The notes: generated from the letters alone by a model not told the origin. Counted from the first letter of the stretch, positions 34,248-46,489 are shown. The stretch: 64,000 bases of DNA from Talinum fruticosum (GCA_021018815.1 JAITYX010000012.1:4699001-4763000), one strand, 5' to 3'. Numbers and translations are program-made.

Positions 34248-36937
34248 AACCGGAGCAGAGGTCGGTGGGCGCCTGAACGGCGAGCAGCCGGTGGACAAAG
34301 GTCGAGTAAGGGCTCGAGAAGGCAAAAGGAAAAGAAATGGAGAAAAAGAGGGTCGGGTGAGAGGAACCGCGAAGGAGAGAAGGCGAACGGTGCAAGGGCC
34401 AAGAAGGCCGAGCATGGTCGACGACAATCGTAGACCCGAAACGACGGTCGGCGATGCAAGCGAGCAGCGAGCGGGAAGAAAGCGAGAGACTGGAAGAGTG
34501 AGGGATGGAGGAGGGACCCAAAGCGAGACGAGCACGAGAGAGAGTCCGAGGGGTCGGGGACCGGGAAAAGCAACGGCGGTAAGGGGAAGGGCAAGCGGCG
34601 AACGCGTGAGGGCCGGATCGAGAGGCGGCAGGAAACCGGAACCGCTGAACCGAAGTAAGAGGAAGCGAGAGTCCCCTGAAACCGAATGCAACCGAATGCA
34701 AAACGAGACAGACAAGCAATTCAACCAAGTGCAATCAATTCCAAGCCCCGAATTCGAGGTGAGTAGTCTTATACTCTAATCTATTACTAATTTCGAAACC
34801 CAAATGAGTTTGTTATGATTATTGAATGTTTATATGATAGAACGAAGCTAGGAAATTGTTAGCACTGAATTAGGCTATGAGAAAATCAAATAGAATCGCA
34901 GAGTTTGAATCGAAACTCGAAGGAGCTTACTAGTTGGTTAGGGCTGAGTTGAGATGCTTGAAAGTTTAGGAGTTAAGTTGTGTAGGTATAAAGAGTATTA
35001 TGAAGGTCTCAATTAGCACTTAGAAATGAAGAAATGGTGATTTGGGTCTAAACTGTGAATTGATGCTTCGATTGAACCTTAGAGATTTCCTAAGTTCTTT
35101 GTGTTGGAAGGCAACGACTTATATTGGGAAATAGCGAGCTAAGTGTAAAAGACGAGTGTGAGTTCACACCGAGTGATGCACAATTGAGGCATAGGAGTGA
35201 GAGGTGGGTGAGTATTTGGATAATTGAGTCCAAAAGATAATTAACTCCTTGAGGTTGAACTAAATTCGAAGATAAGCGGAACAAGAGCGATGAAAAGAGA
35301 TTAAGAGTCGTATGATTGAGTTTGAACGAGAAAGAGCGATTAATGAAATAGAAACCTAAGATGAGAGCAAATTACACTTGGAGATGAAGGAAGCTAGAGG
35401 AATTTTAGTAGTGAAGTAAGAGTGAGAGCTATCCGACTAAATATGAGTAAGAAGAGGTTGATTAGTAATGTGGAGGCGTAATCGGAAAACATTGAAGTAA
35501 AGATGGTAAATTATAAGAAGTTGGGACATATGAGATTAATGGTAACTACTTGTGATTATTGTTGTTCGAAAAAGGAATTAATCTTGCTAAATGGGAGAAT
35601 TGAGAAAAGTTTAGTTGAAGAGAAGTTGAGAATGACTATCTATGTTGAACTATGGCTATCTCGTGCAAGTGATTGTGTTAAATGTTGTTCAAAAGTTGGT
35701 TTTGAAAGAAGTTCTATGTTTTACGCAAAATGGTACTTGAATGTGACTTGTGTGATATATGCTTTTCAAACGTGAAAACGTACTTTTAAGAAGTGAAATT
35801 GATTTGAGGATGTCTGTTTGAAACAAGCTTGATAAGTGAACATGTTAAAGAAACTATTGTGAATCAACTTTGCGTGGATCGTTTAGCACAAGGAAGGATT
35901 CTAGCTAGGGGCGGCTAGCTAGGGGTCCTGTGTAGCAGGACGCCCGATTGGAATCTTCCTAGATAGGGCCCGGGAGCCTTTTATTTGGGGTCGCGCCCTA
36001 GAGAAACCAGAGAAATCGGAGAAACTATGAGAATTGCGGAGTGCTAGTTCGAGTCCCAAACCCGGGAAGTGATTCACCGAAAGAGATTCATTGAAAATGA
36101 TTCATGAGAAGTGATTTAGTAGAAATGATTCAGTTTCGATTAAAAGCATTTGAAAGAAAGTGTAATACCTTATTTAAGGTGATTCATTTCCCAAAATGAT
36201 TGAAATCCGTGCTTTTGAATGATTGAAGTATTATGAGCTTTATGTTGCAAATGATTCAAGAGATTTCGTTTAAAAGTTTATGGATTTGTATTGTATTATT
36301 ATGCTTTTGCTGATTTCAATATTATGAGTATTATGTGTAAAGAATCTCCATTTTAAGGGTGTAAGACTCTAGTGAGCCCGTGGTTTATTGCTCACCCCCA
36401 CAAATTGCCCCGTTCCCTCCGAGTGTTGCAGGTACACTTTCGAAGCATAATCTACACTTAGCACACTTCGGACTCCTGCCGATTGTGGATGGTTGAAGTG
36501 ACTCAAGTGGCTGTCATGCATTTTTATGTTTCTAAATATTGTATTTGTAATTTAGTTCATATAGTTGTACCCGATGTACGGTAAACCGGTTAGATTGTTT
36601 TAAGTTTTATAGCATGATTGGTTGGACTCCGGCGTGTGGCCGTTGAGTTGTATACTCCGAGTGTGTGGCTCGTTGAGTTGTATACTCCGAGTGTGTGGCT
36701 CGTTGAGTTATATTATGGTTTTCATGCAGGATTGTACGGCTTTAAGCCTATGGGTTAGTCCATAATACAAACAGAACTCTGCTGAAATTTTTAGGAAATC
36801 TCAAGTTCCTTTTGGAAACCACCGCTATTATCTTTAAGTTGAGTTTAGACAGCCAAAGCAACACCGAAAGAGCCTTGGGAGTTCCTCTAAGGAACTCCGG
36901 CGATGTAATACTCCCGGGGGTGTTTTGGGGTGTTACA
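33724..36937 (+). mobile_element. LTR B (gypsy-type, ~3.2 kb) inserted between gag and pol
   Basis: It starts TGTAATACCGG and ends GGGGTGTTACA, the TGTAA..TTACA ends common in gypsy chromovirus LTRs. On the right, copia coding resumes within about 30 bp (KPKVIQIWVPR). The immediate flanks GAGAC and AAAAT are not a duplication, so it may be a solo LTR with a decayed target site or a rearranged end. A primer-site-like TGGTATCGGA follows at 36,942. It contains a purine-rich block (34,140-34,700) and a (GA)n run at 34,216-34,243. The open frames on both strands there reflect the biased composition, not a gene. Confidence 0.75.
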
Positions 36938-39900
36938 AAAATGGTATCGGACCAAACCCAAAGTCATTCAAATCTGGGTACCGAGAAGTTTTCTTCCTCG
37001 AAAAGGACCACAAGTAAAGGGTGTTACTTGGGTTCATTAGAGGAAGTAAGAGGGGTTAGTTTGTTTTTGACTTACAGGTGACTTAGAAAAAACAAAAGGG
37101 CATCGGTACCTAGACAATGGATGCTCACGCCACATGTCAGGAGATTCAAGACTCTTCTCCGAGTTAGAGGACTACAAAGGAGGAAATGTCACATTTGGAG
37201 ATGATAGCAAACGCAAGATAATTGGGATTGGCAAGATTAGGAAAGGAAGCAATCCGGTCAGCCCTGTATACCTTATCAAAGGGTTAAAGTATAACTTGCT
37301 AAGCATCTCTCGGCTATGTGATAAAAATTAAGAGGTAAGATTCAATCGGACCAATTGCTACATTTCGATGATGCTACCAAAGAGATCAAGCTCTCGGGTA
37401 AGAGATTAGGTAACACTTACACTATTCCCGAGTCGAACTTATCTTGTTTAAAAGCATCTCTTTATGATGATTCATGGGCATGGCATTGTAGACTAGGTCA
37501 TGTTAGCATGCACACCATTAAGAAACTTGCATCCCATGGTTTAGTCGGAGGATTGACTAATTGTGCATTTAAGGAAGATAAAATTTGTGAAGCATGCGTA
37601 AAAGGGAAACAAGTCCAATCATCCTTCAAATCCATGAAAATTGTTTCCACATCCAAGGTGCTTGAAATGTTACATATGGATTTATGTGGGGAAATCCCCG
37701 TCAAGAGTCTCCGAGGAAATCATATGTGCTTGTTATTGTTGATGATTACTCACGATTTACCCGGGTATGTTTTCTCAAGCATAAAAATGAAGCCTTCAAA
37801 GAGTTCAAGCAAGCTCTGTAGGAAAATCCAAGTTGAGTCTCGGACTCGAGATCCAAAGAATTCGAACCGACCATGGAAGGGAATTCGACTACTCGGAGTT
37901 TACTGAGTTTTGTGATAAGAATGGCATCTCTCACAACTTCTCGGTACCAAGAACTCCTCAACAAAATGGAGTGGTGGAGAGAAAGAACAGAACTCTTGAA
38001 GAAATATCAAGGACTATGATGATTGAACACAACCTACCCTACTATTTTTGGGCTGAGGCAGTCAACACAGACTAACTACACTTTGAACAGATGCCTCATC
38101 GGACCCATCCTGAAGAAAACTCCATACGAGCTCTACAAAGGGAAAAAACCCAATATTTTATACTTGGACCCTTTGGATGTAAGTGCTTTGTTCAGAACAA
38201 TGGTAAGGATCACCTGACCAAGTTTGTTGCTCTGTCGAGAGGAAGGTATTTTTCTTGGTTATTCATCTCATAGCAAAGCTTATCGCATTTTCAATAAAAG
38301 AACTAACAAAGTGGAAGAAAGCATCCACGTTGTATTTTATGAGATTGAACAGGAAAAAGCAAGTGAGTCATCATTCTCAAACCTAAAGCTCAGCAGAGAT
38401 GATGATCGTGATGAAAATGAGCTCATCAAGACTCAAATCCATGACATTCAGAATGAAGTCACTCGGAACGAAGTGACTCGAGAATGAGACAACTCAAGAA
38501 CCAGCTGAGAATGTTGAAGGACAATCGATGAACAAGCTCACTCGGAACAAACTTACGTAGATCAACCAATTCAACCTACAGATGTGGTGAACCAAAGAAT
38601 AGGTAGAGCTTTCAAGTATGCTTCTAGCCACCCACTAGAAAACATCATATCCGACATCAACAGTGGGGTAAGAACTTGTTCCTCTCTTCAAAATCTATGT
38701 GCTTTCACCGCATTCATATCATTAACTCGAACCCGAAATGCACTAGAGGCCCTTAATGAACCTGAATGGGTAGAGGCCGTGCAAGAGGAACTCAATCAAT
38801 TTAAAAGAAACCAACTACGGACTCGACCAAACGACCTTCCGACCACTTAGTCATAGGACCCAAATGGGTTTTCAAGAACAAACTGGATGAAGGTGGGTTA
38901 GTAGTCAGAAATAAGGCTAGACTTGTGGCTCAAGGTTATAATCAAGAAGAAGGGATTGATTGTGGGGAAACCTTTGCACTCGTAGCAAGAATTGAAGCCA
39001 TTAGAATTTTATTGGCATTTGCATCTAGCATTAATATCAAATTGTATCAAATGGATGTGAAATGTGCATTTCTCAATGGTTTTATTGAAGAAGAAGTCTA
39101 TGTTGAGCAACCCCTGGATTTGAAAACTCTGAATTTCCAAATCATGTTTTCAAACTGTAAAAAGCTCTCTATGGTCTTAAACAAGCTCCCGGAGCTTGGT
39201 ATGAAAAACTCGAGCAATTTCTTGGATCAAAATGATTTTAGGAGATGTCAGATTGACAAGACTCTCTTTATAAAAACCAAAGGGAAAGACTTTCGATTGC
39301 TCGGATATATGTTGATGACAAAATTTTTGGAGCTACTAATGAAATTACTGTGTTCGAGAATTTTCCGAGTTAATGAGACAGGAACTTCAAATGAGTATGA
39401 TGGGAGAACTCAATTTCTTCCTTGGCTTACAAATCAAGCAAGACAGAGATGGAATATATGTCCATCAATCAAAGTACACCAAGGAGCAGCTGAAAAAGTA
39501 CAAACTTCAAGATGCAAATCATGTAGCAACCCCCATGAGTAGCGAGTATAAAAGCTGGACTTAGACGAAAAAGGTAAAGCGAGTAGATCGGAAAAGCTAT
39601 CGAGGTATGATTGGATCTTTACTATATCTTACTTCTAGTAGGCCGGACATAATGTTTAGTGTTTGTCCGTGTGCAAGATTTCAAGCTAATCCAAAAGAAT
39701 CACATCTCACTGCGGTGAAGAAAATTTTCGAGATATCTTGCGGGGACTTAGAATTTAGGTATATGGTACTCCGGACAATCGAAGCCGACTCTCACTTGGA
39801 TACTCGGATGCTGATTATGCTGGGTACAAAGTCGATAGGAAAAGCACCTCAGGAGCCTAGCCAGTTTCTAGGTCAATCCACGATATCTTAGCACTCAAAG

Positions 39901-40255
39901 AAGCAAAACTCGGTAGCTCTATCAACTGCCAAAGCCGAGTACATTGCAGTTGGGGCAGGTTGTGCTCAGATTTTATGGATAAAGCAACACTTGAGAGATC
40001 TTGGACTAACATTCAAATCAATTCCAATCAAGTGTGATAATCGAGTGTAATCAGCATCGCTAAGAATCCAGTTCAGCACTCAAAGACAAAACATATTGAG
40101 GTCGAGTATCATTTTTTAAGAGACCATTCGAGAAAGGTGATATTGAACTCGAATTCATTCCTACCAATCTTCAATTACCTGATATCTTTACTAAGCCACT
40201 TAGTGAGGATTAGTTTTGCTTTATTAGGAATGAGCTAGGTATGTTAAACGCATGA
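36938..40255 (+). pseudogene. pol: Copia pol pseudogene (protease-integrase-RT-RNase H)
   Basis: The linker KPKVIQIWVPR is followed by a degenerate protease site DNGCSRHMSGD (~37,118; normally DSGCSRHMTGD). Next are the integrase zinc site WHCRLGH..CEACVKGKQ (37,482-37,610), core MLHMDLCG (~37,669), RTDHGREF (~37,863) and PQQNGVVERKNR (~37,960). RT follows: WVFKNK (~38,868), NKARLVAQGYNQEEGID (~38,910), QMDVKCAFLNG (~39,048), ALYGLKQAPGAWYEKL (~39,165) and YVDD (39,308-39,319). RNase H has GSLLYLTSSRPDIMFSV (~39,613) and SVALSTAKAEYIAVGAGC (~39,908). It ends LPDIFTKPLSED..NELGMLNA near 40,255. The gene order is copia. Many frameshifts and stops. Confidence 0.93.
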
Positions 40256-40620
40256 TTATGTGTTGCGTGAATACTTTCTTTAATAAGTTATTAGTTCGAG
40301 TTGAACCAGTGATACTGAGCTAAGAGTTATTATTTGCTTGCGATTTCTAAGTCACTCGAAACTTAGCTGAGTAAGACTCGGATTTTGAGATAAACATGGA
40401 CATTAAACTTTTGAAATCATCTCTAGACAAGTGGAGAATTTCGAATTTATTTTCAAAATCTCTTTTTTTCTCTCTTTCTCTCTCTCTCTCGAGATAAGAC
40501 AACTAGCCGTTGGGAGACAACCATTGGGATTTTAACCGTTGGAAGAGAGAGTAGTCACACCAGTTAGAGGTGACCGCTGAAGAGCCGAGTCGAACGGATA
40601 CTGAAGGACGCTTACTTCTC
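40256..40620 (+). other. Spacer between pol and the third frame
   Basis: Non-coding. It contains a CT-rich run (40,465-40,495) and 'accgttgggagacaacc'-like repeats. It ends at the TATA box below. Confidence 0.6.
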
Positions 40621-40629
40621 TATAAATAG
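40621..40629 (+). promoter_or_regulatory. Internal TATA box before the third frame
   Basis: TATAAATAG lies 103 bp before the ATG at 40,724. A pyrimidine patch (ctctctctctcactcaac, 40,670-40,687) follows, as in many plant core promoters and leaders. It suggests that the third frame could have been transcribed separately from gag-pol. Confidence 0.5.
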
Positions 40630-40723
40630 CGCTTATTTTCATTCATTTCGTTACTTTACCATTCGCTTACTCTCTCTCTCACTCAACTAAATCTTTGTGA
40701 ACAAGCTCTCTACTATCAAAGCA

Positions 40724-42483
40724 ATGCTCAATGATCTCAAGCTTCGTGAAGAACATCTCAAGTAAGCTCTATTGCTCTCGGTTCTATCTTCTTCTACTCT
40801 TTTATTTTCTTCGAGCATTCTCTCTCTATCTCTCTCGAAAGATCATTCTCTTTCTCTTGTCTACACCAAAATGCCGAAAAGAGGTTCTTACCCTGATTTT
40901 CTTGGTTACTGCCACCAACAAGTCTCACGCAAAAATCCAGGAAGGTCCCTCTACTTCTTCCAAACCTCCTGTCACCCAGACATCTCATACTAGATAATAA
41001 ATTCTTTCCAACCACAAAGTTTTCGTGGTTGGCTCACATCCAATCCACTTGGGTCTACAATTTTCTTTGTTTCAGCGAGTTCATTTATCCCGAACTCGTC
41101 CCCGAGTTTTACACTCATCTTTCTAGCTCCGAGGGTATCATCACCTCACGAGCTCGGAACATCACCGTTCGCATTAATACTTCCCTCCTCCATCGACTTT
41201 TCAAAGTATCTTCTCTTTTCTTCAACAGCAACCCCATAACTTTCGATGAGGTTGTCGACAACTTCTTTGAGAAATACGCTAAAGAATTCCCTGGGTCACG
41301 CAAAAACTTCTCTCGTGACCCAACTAAAGTCGGAAGGTCATCTTCTATGTTTCTTGTTGATGAGAACCTTCTTCTTACAGACATTCTAGCAAGGAGAACC
41401 CCAACTCCAAGCATCCCAAAGCTCTATTCGATATTCTAGAGGTCTACGAAGTAGACCTTTTCCCTGCTATCATTAAGCAAATGGTAGTTGTGCCGGCTCG
41501 GACTCAGAATAAGAAGACCACCCCTTTTCCTTTCGGGGCTCTTCTCACCCTCGTTTTCAAACAATTCAAAGTTCCTCTTCCCTCGGATCCTAACGCGGTT
41601 TACGAGGCTGCCATAGTCGTTGGCAAAAAGGAACTTCTTCGGTATGGATAGTAGGAAACCCAACCGGGTGTCCGGGTCTATAGCTTAGAACCGAGGCCAC
41701 CTTCTCCGCCTTAGACTCGGACTAAAACTCCTCTTTCTCTATCTCCTCCACCTGGTGGTGCATCCACCTCACGTGTTCCTCAAGTTATCTTTTCTGCCTT
41801 GTCCACTTGCTTTCATGGCAAGCTCTCCTCGGTGTCCACTAAGTTTAAAGACACCCTCCAGGTCATTCAAGACTATCCTTCGATCTATGACCATTAACCG
41901 GAAAACATCCCAATCCCAAATCCGAGAGCAGCAGGATGTGCTACTCAAGATGAAGGCTCCTGGTTGGGGAGCGAGAGGAGCTGATCGAGCTCCTTTACGA
42001 GAGGCGATCCAAGGCGGCTCAGGAACCCGTCGACTCGGACACCTCTAAGGAATCCTCAAGTTCGGCCAAATCTTCCTCACAAGAGGAGGAAGAAGTAGAA
42101 GAACAAGAAGCGAGTGGAGCCTGCGGGCTGAGGCAGCTCTGTCCGAGGAAAGGGAGAAAGAAGAGGCGAGTAAGGAGCGGAAGATGAGAGTCCAAGTGCT
42201 CCGGAACCACAACCGGAGATGATCGGCTCAAATAGTAGTATGAGTTGGTCGGAAGACCCCGCTAACCATGGTCGATCAGCAGCCGATCGAGACGGAGCGC
42301 ACCCCTCCGAGTAGTCGAGTTCCGGGAGGATGAGCCTCTAGACGACCTCATTCGAACCGAGCCGATACCGAAATCCCAGTGTTGCCCCCGCCGCGTTCAA
42401 CTACATCATCTCGATCTTATCAGCGCAAGCGCACTACTCGTCCTTCATCTTCAACCCAGATCGCTCCATCTCTTCCCTCTTAG
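40724..42483 (+). pseudogene. Third ORF of the copia element (envelope-like position / plant transposon-protein type), broken
   Basis: Candidate starts are the ATGs at 40,724 and 40,871; the 110 bp between them look like an intron (CAAGTAAGC donor, CT-rich end). The coding resumes in shifting frames: KIQEGPSTSSKPP (~40,935), a 136-residue open stretch 41,029-41,439 (IQSTWVYNFLCFSEFIYPEL; RNITVRINTSLLHRLFKV), then a segment LFPAIIKQMVVVPARTQNK (~41,457) and LTLVFKQFKVPLPSD (~41,548). The tail is Ser/Pro- and Lys/Glu-rich, ending near 42,483. Sireviruses carry such a frame after pol, often called env-like, and the core resembles the 'putative plant transposon protein' family. I see no signal peptide or clear membrane helix in the readable parts. 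It is a pseudogene. Confidence 0.7.
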
Positions 42484-43068
42484 TTTTCTTCTCTTGTTTT
42501 TCAATTTTTTTTTGTTTTTTGTCTAGACACCAAATCTGTATCTACATGATACATTCTTCCTTTTTTGAATTTTTTTTTTTTCTGAAAGGCAAGGGCGAGA
42601 ATAGCTAGAAAAATTTGTTGTCTTGTTTAGGGGAGCTTCTCTCACCCTCTCTTTTATGTAATTTTATTATCTTTAATGAATTAATGCATTTCATTAATAA
42701 TTTCTGAGTTTAATGCTTAATGCAATTATTTCGAGTTTCTATTTCTTGCTAAGTATGTCAACTATATCTATCATTGCTCTAATACTCGGTTATTCTCTTT
42801 TCCTTAAATGAATAAATTCATGTCATTAATAATCCTGTTATCGGTGGCCAATAATTGTTTTGTCTACAAATATGTTTTTTCTGGCTCGATACTTTAGTTC
42901 TTGTCTGTGCAACTCAATCTATTTGCAATAATAGATAAATATGCTTTGATAGAACTAAATTTTATCACATCTTACTGACTTATTTTCCGAGCAAGATTAA
43001 AACATCATATCTATATCGGTGACAAAGTTTTTCTAAGTATGGAATGCCTTTCATCGAAAAGGGGAGAT
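42484..43068 (+). other. 3' untranslated region and polypurine tract of the copia element
   Basis: AT-rich and non-coding. It ends with AAAAGGGGAGA (43,057-43,067), a typical polypurine tract priming plus-strand synthesis, directly before the 3' LTR. Another 'aggggagct' run near 42,630 may be an extra tract; several polypurine tracts are known in Sireviruses. Confidence 0.75.
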
Positions 43069-44192
43069 TCAAGACTCACACATTAAATATACATCATCCG
43101 ACTTCCATCAAAGAATCAGGTATAAGACTTTAGCTCTCATAAGGTTTTGCTTTCAAGTCATTCTGTGTGCCTTAGAAACTTTTTCGAGTGATGGATCATC
43201 TTTACTGAGTGTTACGGAAACCATTACATATATTCTCACTTGATTGTGACTGACTCAAAAGCATACTCGGTCACCCACTGTTCGAGTCACTCGGACAACA
43301 CTCGGATTTATCGCATGTTCAAACACTTGTTATATTTTGCACTAACCGCAGATTCGACTTCATGTTCCATAGAAAAATTAGATTGATAATTTATTCTTCT
43401 AAGTCAGTATATTTTGTTTGAACTTTCCTTTGTTTAAATCAAGTATGATATTGTTTATTTGACTTGATTCTCTCTTAGACTAACTCGGATGGATTTTGAG
43501 TCTTATGGATATTAGACTCGGAAAATTCCATTCGTTTTTCTAATTCGGATAATTATGCACTTAATCATCTTCATTAGTTTATTATTTGTGTCTAATCTTT
43601 GACCAAAGTATTTGATACTTTGAGAACCAAATTGATTTACTTTTGTAGGTTATTCAAACGAGGCTATCCTATTTTTGAATTACAAAAGTAACCTAGCTTC
43701 AAAACGTCAAATCACTAGCGAGACAAGGCTTTTTCCATCTACGACCTAGCCCCGGACACCGTGTCGGGGTTGTCTGTTTTCAAAACTGGAAATCTACAAC
43801 GCTAAGTTTAACGGTGGTTTCCACCTTACTTTTGAAGACACCGCCGAGTGGTTTTGGGACTTCCAAAAGAGTTAAGAGTCTGTTGCCCAACGAACATACT
43901 TCAATGGATATTTTCCGAGTGACTTAGAAAATCTGCTACAACGGTCACAAAGGACTTCCAGTCGGATGATGGTCACAACGGCTTGTCCGCTTGGTCATCT
44001 ATAAATAGAAGCCAACTCGTCAAGACTTGAAGATTGCTTGAACCAACTGTCAATACACATACTGGAGCAAAAGTCTTTGTATTCATTTTCAATCTTCTAC
44101 TTATAACTCCAACTCTATAATTAATATTCTCCGAGTTGTAAGGTCTTGTAATCGATTACAAACATTTATTCTTACTTTACGAGTAAGGTCCC
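43069..44192 (+). mobile_element. 3' LTR of the copia element, first part
   Basis: It starts TCAAGACTC (TG changed to TC) right after the polypurine tract. It matches the 5' LTR half at 20,110-20,909 closely and shows the empty CACTA site at 43,862-43,880. The palindrome-like motif lies at 43,911-43,931 and TATAAATA at 44,000-44,007. It breaks off at 'taaggtcc' where a second LTR A begins. Confidence 0.9.
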
Positions 44193-45723
44193 GAAGACTC
44201 GGACTTTAAATCTTACCTTTACGAGTTCTATCAAAGGAGTCGGTATAAGACTTTCTCACTTATTAAGTTTTGATTCCAAGTCATTCCCTATGTCTTAGAA
44301 ACTTTTCGAGTGATATTGTATTTTCTCTAAGTGTTAAAGAATTTATCTCATGCATTTACACATGATTCTATGTGACTCAAAAGCATATCTGCAATCACCA
44401 TGTTTCACTCGGTTCCGAGTTAATTGACACTCGGATATATCGAATGATTCAAACACCATCCGTTCTACGCTCTAACTCGGTATTTTAATTTGAATTCATG
44501 CTCGGTCTAGATCAAGTTTATTTCCTCCGATATTCTTTAGTTAACTTGATTCTCTTTTAGACTCGACTCGAGATGGATTTTGAGTTTCATGAATATTAGA
44601 CTCGGAAAATTCCATTCCTTTTCCGACCCGGATAATCAGTAACTTAATTATCTTAATTATATCATTATCTCGTGTCTAATCTTGGACCAAAGTATTTTAT
44701 ACTTTGAGAACCAAATTAATTTACTTTTGTAGGTGATTCAAATGAGGCTATCCTAAATTTGAAATACAAAAGTAACCGGCTTCAAAACGTCAAATCACCA
44801 ACGAGACAAGGCTTTTTCCACCTCGACCTAGCCTTAGACATCTGCGTCAGGATTGTCTGTTTCCGAAATGGAAATCTGCAACGAGTAAGCTCAACAGTGG
44901 TTTCCACCTTACTTTTAAAGACACCGCCAACGGTTTTAGGCACTTCCAAGGGAGTCAAGAGCCGTTGTAAAACGCTCATATTTCAACGGATATTTTCCGA
45001 GTGACTCGGAAAATCCAACACAACGGTCATAAAGGAACTTTCGGTCGGAAGATGGACACAGCGGCTAAGCTGCCTGGTCATCTATAAATAGAAGCCAACT
45101 CTCAAGACTTGAAGATTTGCGAATCTATTGTTAATACACATACTTGATAAAAAGTCATTGTATTCATTCTCAATCTTCTACTTACAACTCCAACTCTGTA
45201 ATTCATTATATTCTGAGTTATAAGGTCTTGTACTCGATTACAAACACTCTCTTCTTACTAAGCTATAAAGATTAACTCAACTTAGTTGTCCCTAGCTGTA
45301 AGGGTTATCTAAACTAGGAAGTTCTTGATCGGATAAGGGAATTTCGAGTCTAGGAAAAACTTAGAAGAAGTTGTCTAAAGGACCAACTTGGGTTGAGTCA
45401 GTCTACTGTATTTTGTGGATTCAAAATAGTGGATTTGACTTCGTGCTTGGATTAGCACGGTCCGTGGTTTTCTGCCCCGGGAGGGTTTCCACGTAATTTC
45501 GAGTTGATACTTTTACGAGTCCAATATAGGTCGAGACAGATTTAAAGTTCCGTCCAATCTATATCTTCATCTTCCACTTATTTACGAGTTAGTGTTTTTC
45601 CGAGTTCATTCTTGACTTACACTCTCCTCGGAATCATATCAAGTGTTTAACTCGAGCGAATTTCCTCATCACCCTATTCACCCCCTTCTAGGGTGACTTA
45701 GCTTCTCCGAGAGCAAAGCTTCA
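44193..45723 (+). mobile_element. Second LTR A forming the end of the composite 3' LTR
   Basis: It starts CGAAGACTCGG, runs the full LTR length (1,531 bp) and ends GCTTCA followed by the element's own TTTAC duplication. Its first half is more diverged from the 5' LTR than 43,069-44,192 is. Its last ~250 bp match the end of the 5' LTR well (31,780-31,995). It therefore looks like a foreign LTR A inserted into the 3' LTR and then fused to the original end by recombination. The palindrome is perfect here (44,993-45,013) and TATAAATA is at 45,083-45,090. Confidence 0.8.
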
Positions 45724-46489
45724 TTTACAAGTAGTAAGGTTGTAATTATTTTCCTTTAGCTATGTATTTAGGTAAGTAGTAGGCTTACCTTTTATTAAAT
45801 AAAAGTAAATTTTATGTTATAGTTTCATATTTCTATCGCTCACTTAGAGGTAAAAACAAATAGATAAATTGGACTGCCTAATTGGACCGCCGAGCAAATA
45901 AACAAACCAGATAATTGAAAGAAAAGCCAAGATGTGAGGGATAAGCTGTTGTCCGGGTGGTGGCCGACGCTGCCTTGGCTCAACCTGGTTGGGCTGGGCT
46001 TAGCCTACTACCTACAGGTATTATAGGTGTAATACTTCTTCAACCGATCTAAATTGCTATACTTGAAAAATCTCTTCTTTGTCCAAATCGGTTAATTTGA
46101 CCATCCACTAGATAAAATCTTACTGAGTATAAACGAACCTTGCCGAGTAGAGCTTAAACTTTACTCACGAATCCTTAATTGGTGCTCTTATCTCATTAAG
46201 GACCAAATCCCCAATTTGCAAACCGAGGCTTAACCTTCTCATTAAATGCCTTGAATATACGAGCCTAATACATTTAGACATTATGGAAGGTGTTGAGGCG
46301 CCTCTCATGCAATAATATTAACTCCTCATAACATGCTTTGACCCATTATGCTTTCGGGATTTGGCTCTCAACAATTATCCTTAATGAGGGAATGGCAATT
46401 TCCATTGGAAGGACTATTTCCATAGCTTAAACTAAAGAATAAGGCGTTGCTCCCGTAGAGGTTCTAATGGAAGTTCTATATCCCAACAA

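Larger units (their letters stand above)
20110..45723 (+). mobile_element. Complete Sirevirus-like Ty1/copia retrotransposon with nested insertions
   Basis: LTRs begin TGAAGACTC (20,110) and end with ..GCTTCA (45,723). The same 5 bases, TTTAC, flank it (20,105-20,109 and 45,724-45,728). Inside are a tRNA-Met-type primer site (32,009), gag (32,066-33,723), pol in copia order protease-integrase-RT-RNase H (36,938-40,255), a third frame after pol (40,724-42,483) and a polypurine tract (43,057-43,067). A copia element with long LTRs and an extra frame between pol and the 3' LTR fits the Sirevirus (SIRE/Maximus) group. Nested in it are CACTA C0, LTR B and an extra LTR A. All genes are broken, so it is not autonomous. 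Confidence 0.92.

Noticed and set aside
34005..34779. Long open frames on both strands (up to 239 codons)
   Set aside because: They lie in a purine-rich block with a (GA)n run inside LTR B. Strand bias in composition suppresses stop codons in several frames at once. No domain is visible.
36942..36951. Primer binding site of an LTR B element
   Set aside because: TGGTATCGGA resembles a tRNA-Met primer site, but copia coding (KPKVIQIWVPR) resumes within about 25 bp, so it may be copia sequence. Left unannotated as a separate feature.
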